A stretch of DNA of 64,000 nt from the NCBI GenBank assembly GCA_018267965.1, contig JAFDXK010000001.1:806001-870000 (forward strand), written 5' to 3'. This DNA comes from Bacteroidota bacterium. GTDB lineage: Bacteria > Bacteroidota > Bacteroidia > Chitinophagales > Chitinophagaceae. This document shows, in pieces, positions 53,220 to 61,811 of this stretch (positions are counted from its first letter, which is position 1; the number at the start of each line of letters is the position of its first letter). The position numbers and the translations under genes are program-made. The notes beneath the pieces are model-generated. The model saw only the letters and a program-made list of their open reading frames with translations, did not search any database and had not been told where the DNA came from.

Positions 53220-54632
53220 ATGAAGATAGCATTTCATGGCGCCGCAAGAACTGTAACAGGCTCTAAACATATCGTTCATTTAAGCAACGGGAAACAAATC
53301 TTGCTTGATTGCGGGATGTTTCAGGGACTGGGTAAGGAAACTTTTGAATTGAATGCTCAATTCGGATTCAATCCTCAAGAATTAAGCTATGTAATCATAT
53401 CTCATGCACATATAGACCATATTGGCCTACTGCCCAAACTGGTGAAAGAAGGCTACAAAGGCAAAATATTTTGTACTCCCGCCACTGCAGATTTGATGGA
53501 AGTAATGCTTCTGGATTCTGCCAGGATACAGGAAGCCGACGTACGCTTTTCTAACAAACAAAGAAAAAGACAGGGCAGGGAACTCATAGAGCCACTGTAT
53601 ACTGAAGAAGATGCCAAGCTTGTGAAACCTCTATTGCACGAAGTTGGATATGGTGTGGTGTATAAAATTGACGATGCTATAGAGTTGATGTACACAGACT
53701 GTGGCCACATCGTCGGAAGTGCTGCTATACATCTTAAGCTCACTGAAAATGGTAAAACGGCTCGTATCACTTTTAGCGGCGATGTTGGAAGATATAATGA
53801 CGATATACTTCGTTCTCCTGAAGTCTTTCCGCAGGCAGATTATATTTTGATAGAATCTACATACGGAGACCGTCTGCATGACCTCGTTGTGCCATCAACT
53901 GAAAAGATACTAGGTCATATTATTCATACTTGTTTAGAAAAGAAGGGTAAGCTGGTGATACCGTCTTTTAGTTTGGGGCGTACACAAGAATTACTGTATC
54001 TATTGAATAGGCTGGAATTGGAACGACGACTGCCTCCTGTTAACTATTATGTAGATAGCCCGTTGTCAACGACACTTACTGCTACTATTAAACGACACCC
54101 TGAATGCTTCAATAAAGCAGTTCAGAATAATTTGAAACGAGATGAAGATGTTTTCGATTTTAAGAACCTCAGGTTTATAGAAGATGTGGAAGAATCTAAG
54201 GCACTCAATGAAAGTAATGAACCTTGTGTTATTATTTCTGCATCCGGTATGGCTGAAGCCGGAAGGGTAAAACATCACATTGCTCACACCGTAGGAGATA
54301 GTAAAAACACCATATTATTGGTTGGTTATTGTGAACCTCATTCATTAGGAGGACGTCTGAAAGCCGGGTATAAGGAAGTGAGGATATTTGGTGACCAATA
54401 CCCCGTTGCGGCAGAGGTTGAAAGCATCAATAGTATGAGTGCACATGGTGATTATGAAGATTTGTGTCAGTGGCTGGCTTGCCAAAATCCGAGAGACGTG
54501 AAAAAATTATTCTTGGTACATGGCGATTATGATGTACAACAAAACTTTAAAAGCAGGTTGCTTAAAAAAGGCTTTTTTGATATTGAAATACCCGATATGC
54601 ACCAGGTAATTGGTTTGGGAGATTTGAGCTGA
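53220..54632 (+). CDS. MBL-fold hydrolase with beta-CASP and RNA-specificity domains
   Basis: 470 residues from the ATG at 53220 (two TTG codons upstream in frame are unlikely starts). The MBL motif HAHIDHIG, further zinc ligands (GHIVGSAAIHL, FSGDVGR), a beta-CASP domain (IPSFSLGRTQELLYLL) and the C-terminal MSAHGDYEDL plus LVHGDYDVQQ motifs are those of CPSF/Ysh1-like RNA-processing enzymes. It likely cleaves RNA as endo- or exonuclease. Stands alone; a short basic ORF follows 64 bp after its stop. Confidence 0.9.
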   Translation: MKIAFHGAARTVTGSKHIVHLSNGKQILLDCGMFQGLGKETFELNAQFGFNPQELSYVIISHAHIDHIGLLPKLVKEGYKGKIFCTPATADLMEVMLLDSARIQEADVRFSNKQRKRQGRELIEPLYTEEDAKLVKPLLHEVGYGVVYKIDDAIELMYTDCGHIVGSAAIHLKLTENGKTARITFSGDVGRYNDDILRSPEVFPQADYILIESTYGDRLHDLVVPSTEKILGHIIHTCLEKKGKLVIPSFSLGRTQELLYLLNRLELERRLPPVNYYVDSPLSTTLTATIKRHPECFNKAVQNNLKRDEDVFDFKNLRFIEDVEESKALNESNEPCVIISASGMAEAGRVKHHIAHTVGDSKNTILLVGYCEPHSLGGRLKAGYKEVRIFGDQYPVAAEVESINSMSAHGDYEDLCQWLACQNPRDVKKLFLVHGDYDVQQNFKSRLLKKGFFDIEIPDMHQVIGLGDLS

Positions 54633-54696
54633 TAGTCATTGAATAATTTTTGCTAGAAATGTTGATTTTTTCCCAAAAGCTTGATATTTTGGGTTT

Positions 54697-54864
54697 ATGA
54701 ATCAGAGAACCGCCGCTTACTTCAACAGGAAAAAGGCTTTCCGTAGCCTTCCATTTGCAACAGACCTAAAAAGTCTTCTTACTACAGGTTTAAGAGCCAG
54801 TCGTAGCCTTATTGTTAAAAAGGATATCCTCAAAACTTATATCCAGTTGGCAAAACGTGCTTGA
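54697..54864 (+). CDS. Small basic ORF, 55 residues
   Basis: ATG at 54697 and TGA at 54862. The product is strongly basic (many Arg and Lys, few acidic residues) and probably helical: MNQRTAAYFNRKKAF at the start and TYIQLAKRA at the end. It lies between the MBL gene and kup, in a 340-bp interval otherwise unused. Codon use looks like coding DNA, but no homologue is known to me. It could be a small nucleic-acid- or ribosome-binding protein; other explanation is chance. Confidence 0.5.
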   Translation: MNQRTAAYFNRKKAFRSLPFATDLKSLLTTGLRASRSLIVKKDILKTYIQLAKRA

Positions 54865-54932
54865 GTCTTAAACTCATTTCTTTATAAGTACAATAATCTG
54901 GCATGAAATATGCGGATATTAGAAATATGCGC

Positions 54933-54940
54933 TAACTTTG
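54933..54940 (+). promoter_or_regulatory. Promoter -7 box of kup (TAACTTTG)
   Basis: An exact TAnnTTTG match, 32 bp before the GTG start codon of kup; the leader would be about 25 nt. Confidence 0.6.
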
Positions 54941-54972
54941 CGCGCTATATCTAAAATAGCCACTTATTTACC

Positions 54973-56931
54973 GTGGGTAAAAATCATAATAAGGCCTCAT
55001 TGGCCGGTCTTTTAATCGCTTTAGGTATCATCTATGGCGATATCGGGACATCCCCCCTATATGTATTTAATGAAATTTGTAACGGCAGGAAAATAGACGA
55101 GTTACTTATACTCGGTGGTTTGTCGTGTATAATATGGACGCTTACTCTGCAAACTACTATTAAGTACGTGCTGTTGACACTTAAGGCTGATAACAAAGGT
55201 GAAGGAGGTATTTTCTCTCTTTTTGCGTTAGTAAGGCGTCATGGCAAGTGGACAGTATTCCCTGCTATGATAGGCGGTGCAGCATTATTAGCTGATGGCA
55301 TGATCACACCGCCAATCTCAGTAGCTGCGGCTGTAGAAGGATTGCAAAATATTCCCGCATTAGGGCATCTGGGTGATTGGACTATAGTACATATCATAAT
55401 GGCTATTCTTACTGCATTGTTCCTGGCGCAACAATTTGGCACTGCCAGTATAGGAAAGCTGTTTGGACCAATAATGTTTATATGGTTTAGTATGCTGGCT
55501 GTGTTGGGCTTCCTTCATATACATGATACACCTACTATTTATAAAGCGTTCAATCCTGTTTATGCTATAGAATTATTGACCAAATACCCCAAAGGCTTCT
55601 GGATATTAGGTGCAGTTTTCCTTTGTACTACAGGTGCTGAAGCATTATACTCTGACCTTGGACACTGCGGCAGGGGTAATATTCGTATTTCCTGGATTTT
55701 TGTAAAAAGTTGCCTTATTATTAACTATTTGGGGCAAGGCGCATATTTGCTTACACAAAATGGTAAAGTATGGAATGCAACGAAGTTCAATCCATTTTAC
55801 GAATTAATGCCTGATTGGTTCCTGATGATAGGTATCGTCATTGCTACTATGGCAGCTATTATTGCCAGCCAGGCTTTAATATCTGGTTCGTTTACACTGA
55901 TAAGCGAGGCCATTAAACTGAACCTTTGGCCGAGAATGAAAATCAATTTTCCTACAAACGAGCGCGGACAGCTTTTTATACCGGGTATTAATTTCCTATT
56001 GTTCGCAGGTTGTACAGCAGTAGTATTTATTTTCCAGAAATCATCCAACATGGGTGCTGCGTATGGTCTGGCTATTACCTTGTGTATGATTATGACATCG
56101 TGCTTGTTTAGTTATTACATGTTCATAAAACGGGTGCCTATTGTATGGATAGCAACATATTTGTTGGTCTTCCTGACCATCGAGTTCTCGTTTCTTGTTG
56201 CCAACCTCGAAAAATTCCCTCATGGTGGTTACGTAGCATTGATAGTAGCAGGTATCTTATTGTGGGTGATGCTCGTGTGGTTCAAAGCAAGGAAAATTAA
56301 GAACAGGTATGTTGAGTTTGTAAGGCTTGAAGATTATGTACCTATACTGCAAGAGTTAAGTAATGATAAGAGTATTCCTAAATACGCTACACACCTGGTA
56401 TACTTAACCAGTGCCAATAACCCTAAGGAGATAGAGCATAAGATTATATTCTCCATACTGTATCGTAAACCTAAGCGTGCAGACATATATTGGTTCGTTC
56501 ACGTAGATGTAACCGATGACCCATATACGACAGAGTATTCCGTACAAACTATAGTACCTAATGAGGTTATTCGTATCGAATTCAGGTTAGGCTTTAGGGT
56601 GGAGCATCGTATTCAGCTCATGTTCAAAAAAGTGGTAGAGGAGATGGTGCAGAATAAAGAAGTGAACGTTGTGAGCCGCTATGAATCGCTTAGTAAGAAT
56701 AATGTAAAAGGGGATTTCCGTTTCATCGTTATGGAGAAATTCCTGTCACGTGATAATGAATTGCCATTGCTGGAAAGGCTGGTAATGCAAGGCTACTTCT
56801 TCCTAAAGAAAATCAGCTTGTCTGAAGAACGTGGCTTTGGTTTAGACCCGTCAGACGTGCAATTAGAGAAATATCCGATTATTGTTTCTAATATTTCTGA
56901 TATCAATCTGAAAAGGATTGATGATGATTAA
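54973..56931 (+). CDS. kup: KUP family potassium uptake protein
   Basis: 652 residues. GTG start at 54973 after a TAACTTTG box; no better ATG precedes the conserved GIIYGDIGTSPLYVFNE, the KUP signature near residue 18. About 12 hydrophobic helices follow, including GGAALLADGMITPPISV and the ALYSDLGHCG motif, and a soluble C-terminal domain of about 200 residues. It transports K+ with H+ across the inner membrane. Confidence 0.95.
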   Translation: MGKNHNKASLAGLLIALGIIYGDIGTSPLYVFNEICNGRKIDELLILGGLSCIIWTLTLQTTIKYVLLTLKADNKGEGGIFSLFALVRRHGKWTVFPAMIGGAALLADGMITPPISVAAAVEGLQNIPALGHLGDWTIVHIIMAILTALFLAQQFGTASIGKLFGPIMFIWFSMLAVLGFLHIHDTPTIYKAFNPVYAIELLTKYPKGFWILGAVFLCTTGAEALYSDLGHCGRGNIRISWIFVKSCLIINYLGQGAYLLTQNGKVWNATKFNPFYELMPDWFLMIGIVIATMAAIIASQALISGSFTLISEAIKLNLWPRMKINFPTNERGQLFIPGINFLLFAGCTAVVFIFQKSSNMGAAYGLAITLCMIMTSCLFSYYMFIKRVPIVWIATYLLVFLTIEFSFLVANLEKFPHGGYVALIVAGILLWVMLVWFKARKIKNRYVEFVRLEDYVPILQELSNDKSIPKYATHLVYLTSANNPKEIEHKIIFSILYRKPKRADIYWFVHVDVTDDPYTTEYSVQTIVPNEVIRIEFRLGFRVEHRIQLMFKKVVEEMVQNKEVNVVSRYESLSKNNVKGDFRFIVMEKFLSRDNELPLLERLVMQGYFFLKKISLSEERGFGLDPSDVQLEKYPIIVSNISDINLKRIDDD

Positions 56932-56968
56932 TCATTCTCTGCCCGGAATAATATTGTAAAAGAAAAAA

Positions 56969-56986
56969 CCACCCTGAAAAGGGTGG
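56969..56986. terminator. Shared terminator between kup and the 630-residue gene
   Basis: CCACCCT / AGGGTGG with a GAAA loop. The T tract is stronger on the minus strand (TTTTTTCTTTT), which serves the gene ending at 57021. On the plus strand CTCTTCTTC follows, a weaker exit for kup. Confidence 0.8.
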
Positions 56987-57020
56987 CTCTTCTTCTATTA
57001 TATGCAATACTAAAAATCAA

Positions 57021-58913
57021 CTACCTGCAGAAAATAATCTGGTTAGGGTGTGTGTCGTCATTGTTTTCACCGTTTGTTAGTTTACGCCTTGTGCTCAAAA
57101 CCATACTATAAGCACATGATGGCCATCCGCCGGGGAATGCGGGAGTAACTTCACCCGGATTAGCAAGATCAAACTTGTCGTTATTACCACGTGGTGTGGT
57201 GCCTGAAACACCTGCATGGTTAATGGTGATACCTCCAGGTAATGCATTAGATGATACCCCAAGATTCCATGCAGCTATCAATTCGTGATCAGCTGTATAA
57301 TCAACATGTGCATGTGCAGATACAGGGTTGCAACCGGCACTACCACCTGAATACAATTCTTCCAGTTTCAGCATATTGATTTCGCTCCAGTTGTTGACAT
57401 ATATGTGAGCTTGCTGTACTTGTTCGTTGAAATTGGGGTCGCCAGGGTTTGTATGCGTCACAGGGTTATCCGTTGTTTGAAATGCAATATGCATGATATG
57501 TCCTGTTTTTTGTGCAGCAGCAGGTATAGGATCACCGGCATTATAAGCTATTCCGCTTAGTGGATTTCCCCCGGGTACAATAGTGTTGGTGTCTAGCCAT
57601 GCTAATGGCCCATAGAAACCATTGTCTATAGCTGCAACAGATTGGTCTACGCGCACCCAGCCGTTTGCATCCATATGCAATACATGGTCTGCAGGTGGTG
57701 TAGAAGGGTTCATTGGGTCGAATACAGGTAATGCATCAGGAACAGATGCAGGTTGGTTAGGGTCTATCACTACATCTTGGAAGGCTGTACCCGGTCCCCA
57801 GTTTACAACGCGTCCACCTACTACAAGACGTGCTTGCACTGCTTGTGCATTGGTTACATTATTCCAAGTAGCACCATCTGTGCTATAGCGGAATCGGTAA
57901 TATAATGGGCTGCCTGGTGCTGTAGGTACTTTTTTGGTAGCATAACCTACCAGTTTAACTCCTCCGAAGAAACCAAAGCCTATACCTGTAGCAAAGCTCC
58001 TGTTGTGTGTAGTAAGCCCTGTCATAGCATCAATGTCATTAGTAATGTTGTAATTGCCTATACGTATGAACCATGGAGTAGTGCTTATGTCTCCTGTAGG
58101 TCCATCCTTCACGCAAAGTTTTACACAGAAACAATTACCACGATTAGTGCGGTCTGCGCGATGCCCTGTTTGACGGTCTTCTGCAAGCAATACTGTACCT
58201 GATGAAGATTCAATTTTAAAGTAAATATCAGGTCCGGCCGGCCATTCGATATTCAGCCAAGGGCTTAACAGAGTAGTTTCAAAATCGGCAGATGTGTAAT
58301 AGATTTTGAAGTATCCGTTATTGTCAGTCCACCCGATACCTAATGGATCATCCTGTAGCCAGTCTACATCAAAAGCAGATACCTTAACGCCAACAATTGG
58401 TTTACCAGTTTCACAATCTACAACACGTCCGCATATTACCCACAAGTCGAGTAGCTGTAGTATACGACACCACCATTTAGCGATAATTTCCCAATACCAA
58501 TAATAAACTAAAATTCTGCGGTCATTTTCAATTCTCTCTTTCCACATAGGTTGCAGGGTGGTAATGTGGAATTGTAGTTCTTTACGTTCATGTGGCTGTT
58601 TTTTCTTTCCGAAACTATTATCCAGAACAATGTCTACATCAAATGCACCACCTTCATACTTTTGTTTTTCACTCAAATCAAAAATGAAATTGCCTTCTGC
58701 ATCGGTAGTGGTTTCAGCTATCAACAGTTTTTCCTTGCTTTTTAATTCTTTGTCGCTAAGCTGGTGAAATGTTTGTGCGGGATTAGCTGCCGTTAAAGCT
58801 ACGACATCTTGCCCCTTTTGTGTTTGGTACAAACGTACCTTGATGTGGCTCAGGTGCATAAAGCAATCAGAGCAAAGCAGGCCGCGGAGAGAGCCTTTGA
58901 AAATGTAATTCAT
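57021..58913 (-). CDS. Multi-domain hypothetical with carboxypeptidase-regulatory-like repeats
   Basis: 630 residues, no signal peptide. The N-terminal ~125 residues have a YIFKGSLRGLLCSDC start and a transthyretin-like repeat pattern (TTTDAEGNFIFDL). After a Trp-rich helix (about 130-160) comes a second carboxypeptidase-regulatory-like domain (VICGRVVDCETGKPIVGVKVSAFD, then TDNNGYFKIYY). The C-terminal half is Asn/Gly/Pro-rich with beta-strand pattern and ends in Asn-rich CSYMVLSTRRKLTN-type segment. I do not recognise the family as a whole. It stands alone with its own terminator. The combination of CarboxypepD_reg repeats without export signal is unusual and may indicate secretion by an unconventional route. 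Confidence 0.75.
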   Translation of the reverse strand: MNYIFKGSLRGLLCSDCFMHLSHIKVRLYQTQKGQDVVALTAANPAQTFHQLSDKELKSKEKLLIAETTTDAEGNFIFDLSEKQKYEGGAFDVDIVLDNSFGKKKQPHERKELQFHITTLQPMWKERIENDRRILVYYWYWEIIAKWWCRILQLLDLWVICGRVVDCETGKPIVGVKVSAFDVDWLQDDPLGIGWTDNNGYFKIYYTSADFETTLLSPWLNIEWPAGPDIYFKIESSSGTVLLAEDRQTGHRADRTNRGNCFCVKLCVKDGPTGDISTTPWFIRIGNYNITNDIDAMTGLTTHNRSFATGIGFGFFGGVKLVGYATKKVPTAPGSPLYYRFRYSTDGATWNNVTNAQAVQARLVVGGRVVNWGPGTAFQDVVIDPNQPASVPDALPVFDPMNPSTPPADHVLHMDANGWVRVDQSVAAIDNGFYGPLAWLDTNTIVPGGNPLSGIAYNAGDPIPAAAQKTGHIMHIAFQTTDNPVTHTNPGDPNFNEQVQQAHIYVNNWSEINMLKLEELYSGGSAGCNPVSAHAHVDYTADHELIAAWNLGVSSNALPGGITINHAGVSGTTPRGNNDKFDLANPGEVTPAFPGGWPSCAYSMVLSTRRKLTNGENNDDTHPNQIIFCR

Positions 58914-59251
58914 TGTTTATTGTTTTTAATGATGATGCCTACTCTGTTATCCCTTTTCAGCTACCGGGGCGTTACATATTCACCTTCGGGGTGATTTATA
59001 GAAGTAGGGTAAAACTACCATCATAAAAAAAGCTGCTGATGTAAATGTTTTACCGGTTTTGGGTAGATGGTACTATATTAATGGGATGAGGATGTAGCTT
59101 AAAGCCTTTACAGTTAAGGCTTTTGCGGCTTTGATAAGAATAGTTGTTTTTGGGTCGGTATTTCTTTAAGTCTAACTATAAACTGGTGAAAACACTGTGT
59201 CAAATGAATGTTTAAGAGCTGTTGCGGTGATTTATGTAACTTTGCCGCGCA
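58914..59251. other. Intergenic region between divergent genes, 338 bp
   Basis: No open frame is convincing: a 79-residue minus-strand reading overlaps dusB. It includes the TAACTTTG box of dusB near the right end. A promoter for the minus-strand 630-residue gene could not be placed with confidence. Confidence 0.55.
59237..59244 (+). promoter_or_regulatory. Promoter -7 box of dusB (TAACTTTG)
   Basis: An exact TAnnTTTG match, 7 nt before the GTG start codon, so the mRNA would begin close to or at the start codon. Confidence 0.55.
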
Positions 59252-60247
59252 GTGGCTAAGATTGGTAATATTGAATTGGGCAATTTCCCCTTGTTGCTTG
59301 CTCCTATGGAGGATGTAAGCGACCCGCCTTTCCGTGCAGTGTGTAAAGAGCACGGTGCTGATTTAATGTATACAGAGTTTATCAGCAGTGAAGGTTTGAT
59401 ACGTGATGCTATTAAGAGCCGTCAGAAACTGGATATTTTCGATTATGAACGTCCTATAGGTATCCAGATATTTGGAGGAGATGAAGATGCATTGGCAATG
59501 AGTGCCCGCATTATTGAGGCCACTAATCCTGACTTGTTAGATATCAATTTTGGTTGCCCTGTTAAGAAGGTGGTTTGTAAAGGTGCCGGTGCTGCTGTTC
59601 TAAAAGACATAGACCTTATGATAAGGTTGACTAAGGCCGTAGTGAACGCTACCAGTTTGCCCGTAACGGTTAAGACACGCCTTGGCTGGGATGATAAAAC
59701 CAAAAACATCGAAGAAGTTGCTGAACGTTTGCAAGATGTGGGTATACAAGCCCTTACCGTTCATGGACGTACACGTACTCAGTTATATAAAGGTGAAGCA
59801 GACTGGACGCTAATAGCCAGAGTAAAAGAGAACCCCCGCATTAATATTCCAATATTCGGTAATGGTGATATTGATAGCCCTCAAAAAGCTGTAGAATATA
59901 AAAATCGCTATGGCGTTGATGGGGTAATGATAGGCAGGGCAGCAATAGGTTATCCCTGGATATTCCGCGAAATAAAGCATTATATTTCTACAGGCGCATT
60001 ATTAGACCCGCCTACAATTGATGAACGCGTTGAAGCTTCTTTGAAACATTTAAGTGGAAGCATACAATGGAAAGGACCGAAGCTGGGAATTTTAGAAATG
60101 CGCCGCCATTATGCGAATTACTTAAGGGGCTTATCACATGTAAAAGAGTTTCGTACACGATTAGTCAACTCAGACAGTATTACTGAGATTGAGGATATTT
60201 TTGATGACCTGCGAAGGTATTATTCAGGGTCGCAACTTGTTGCATAG
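59252..60247 (+). CDS. dusB: tRNA-dihydrouridine synthase
   Basis: 331 residues, GTG start at 59252. The Dus fold signatures are PLLLAPMEDVSDPPFRAVC and NFGCPVKKVVCKGAGAAVL with the FMN phosphate site, then TVHGRTRTQLYKG and GVMIGRAAIGYPWIF. Reduces U to dihydrouridine in tRNA D-loops with FMN and NADPH. The GTG is taken because its product begins AKIGNIELGNFPLLLAP, the normal N-terminus. Confidence 0.92.
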   Translation: MAKIGNIELGNFPLLLAPMEDVSDPPFRAVCKEHGADLMYTEFISSEGLIRDAIKSRQKLDIFDYERPIGIQIFGGDEDALAMSARIIEATNPDLLDINFGCPVKKVVCKGAGAAVLKDIDLMIRLTKAVVNATSLPVTVKTRLGWDDKTKNIEEVAERLQDVGIQALTVHGRTRTQLYKGEADWTLIARVKENPRINIPIFGNGDIDSPQKAVEYKNRYGVDGVMIGRAAIGYPWIFREIKHYISTGALLDPPTIDERVEASLKHLSGSIQWKGPKLGILEMRRHYANYLRGLSHVKEFRTRLVNSDSITEIEDIFDDLRRYYSGSQLVA

Positions 60248-60314
60248 TTTTTCGACAAGCAGCTAATTATCAATAAGTTACGTTAGTATATAGCAATTTT
60301 AAAATTAAAACACC

Positions 60315-60322
60315 TATATTTG
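60315..60322 (+). promoter_or_regulatory. Promoter -7 box (TATATTTG)
   Basis: An exact TAnnTTTG match 24 bp before the ATG at 60346. The -33 element is weak. Confidence 0.55.
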
Positions 60323-60345
60323 TTAGACTAACTCTAACTAATAAT

Positions 60346-60729
60346 ATGTTTGAAGCAATTACGGAATATCTGAAAGGACAAAAGCCCTTTATGGATATGT
60401 TCCGAAAACAAGCAGAAAGCGTAACCCATGCATATGTAGAGGAGGTTTATGCAAAAATAGAAGAGACTGGTTTAACGCCTTCTTTTGATGAACTGATGGA
60501 TAAGGTTCGTGCACTGCATGACGACCTTACTCGTCGTGCAGTATGGATAAGAGAAGATTATCATGAAGACAGGGGCAGACGTTCGCCCAGGTTTACAAAA
60601 GGCTGTAAAAAGATAATTGATAAATCAACTGAAGATTTTCTGCGTACTATTAAGATTGTTTTAAGTCGTAGAAATAATAGTTATGCAGCTTTAAATAGTA
60701 CGCCCGCTTTTCCTGCTGCCAATAGCTAA
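60346..60729 (+). CDS. Small helical hypothetical protein
   Basis: 127 residues, no signal or membrane helix. Predicted helical throughout, with alternating acidic and basic residues (FEAITEYLKGQKPFMDMFRKQAE, then DKVRALHDDL) and a basic C-terminal third (RGRRSPRFTKGCKKI). It has its own promoter box and ends one base before the convergent lptF/G stop. Function unknown. Confidence 0.7.
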   Translation: MFEAITEYLKGQKPFMDMFRKQAESVTHAYVEEVYAKIEETGLTPSFDELMDKVRALHDDLTRRAVWIREDYHEDRGRRSPRFTKGCKKIIDKSTEDFLRTIKIVLSRRNNSYAALNSTPAFPAANS

Positions 60730-60730
60730 A

Positions 60731-61804
60731 TTATTTTATCTGTTTCCTGTATAGGTATATTGCAACCCCACCGAAAATAAAATTAGGTATCCAAACTGCA
60801 ATCATAGGGTTCAATCCAGCTTTTGTAGAAAACGTAGTTGAGAATTGCATAGCCATGATATATATGGCACTTAAAACAATACCGATAGCTAAATGCAGAC
60901 CACTACCACCACGTACCTTTCTACTGGCTATACATACTCCTATTATTGTCAGTATAAAACCTGCAAACGGCTCTGAGGTTCTACGGTGTTTTTCTACGTA
61001 ATAGAAGTTCAATGTCTCTCGCCCTCTTAGTTTTTCTCGGGCTATTACACGGTTCAGTTCAGGGGTAGTAAGAGCAGCTTTTACCTCTTCGTCTTCCTCT
61101 AGGTCGCGAGGCTTAAAGGGGAATTTCATATTCGTATCCTGAATGATGCGCATGCTCTCCTTAAGACCATCATTTATGCGTATGCGTGCATTTTTCAGAT
61201 TCCATATAGCTTTTACACTATCGTATTGAATGTTATTGGCAAATATTTTTGTTTTCAGACTGGTGCTATCTATAGTTTCTGCGGTAAAGAAATAGCCTGT
61301 ATTGTTTGCAAAATCATAGGTAAGCACATACACATAGAGGTCTTTTGAAAGCCTTAAATGCACACTTCTGTCTGATGATGAAGTTTGAGAATGGATGTAT
61401 TTATCTTCAAAAGCTAACCGCTCTTTATTTGCTTTTGGGACAATCCAGTGGTTGGAGATTAGTGATAGTAAGCATAAAAACCCTGCACCAACATAATATG
61501 GGCGCATAAACCTTTGGAAAGACATGCCTGTAGCCAGCATGGCTATTATCTCAGATTTATAGGCCAGCTTAGACGTAAAGAATATTGTAGCAATAAAAAT
61601 GAAAAGAGGAAAGAGTAGTGCCGATATATGCGGGATGAAGTTTTTGAAATAGTTCAGTATTTCAATGGCCGGCGTTTTGTGTTGTACATAATCTTCTACT
61701 TTTTCTGAATAATCAATGACACAGGCTATAATCGCTAATATCATGATAGCGAAAAAGAAAGTTGATAAGAACTTTTTTACTATATACCAATCCAGTTTCT
61801 TCAT
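60731..61804 (-). CDS. lptG: LptF/LptG family permease
   Basis: 357 residues with hydrophobic helices at both ends and the YjgP/YjgQ family signature DWYIVKKFLSTFFFAIMIL at the N-terminus, a periplasmic middle domain of about 150 residues, and three helices at the C-terminus. It forms the membrane part of the LPS export ABC transporter with LptB. The F or G assignment is uncertain; the length is within both. It is followed by tgt 7 bp downstream of its start on the same strand. Confidence 0.9.
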   Translation of the reverse strand: MKKLDWYIVKKFLSTFFFAIMILAIIACVIDYSEKVEDYVQHKTPAIEILNYFKNFIPHISALLFPLFIFIATIFFTSKLAYKSEIIAMLATGMSFQRFMRPYYVGAGFLCLLSLISNHWIVPKANKERLAFEDKYIHSQTSSSDRSVHLRLSKDLYVYVLTYDFANNTGYFFTAETIDSTSLKTKIFANNIQYDSVKAIWNLKNARIRINDGLKESMRIIQDTNMKFPFKPRDLEEDEEVKAALTTPELNRVIAREKLRGRETLNFYYVEKHRRTSEPFAGFILTIIGVCIASRKVRGGSGLHLAIGIVLSAIYIMAMQFSTTFSTKAGLNPMIAVWIPNFIFGGVAIYLYRKQIK

Positions 61805-61811
61805 TCAGAAC

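Noticed and set aside
59114-59353. 79-residue minus-strand reading over the dusB start
   Set aside because: It overlaps the dusB N-terminus and promoter and has no recognisable features.
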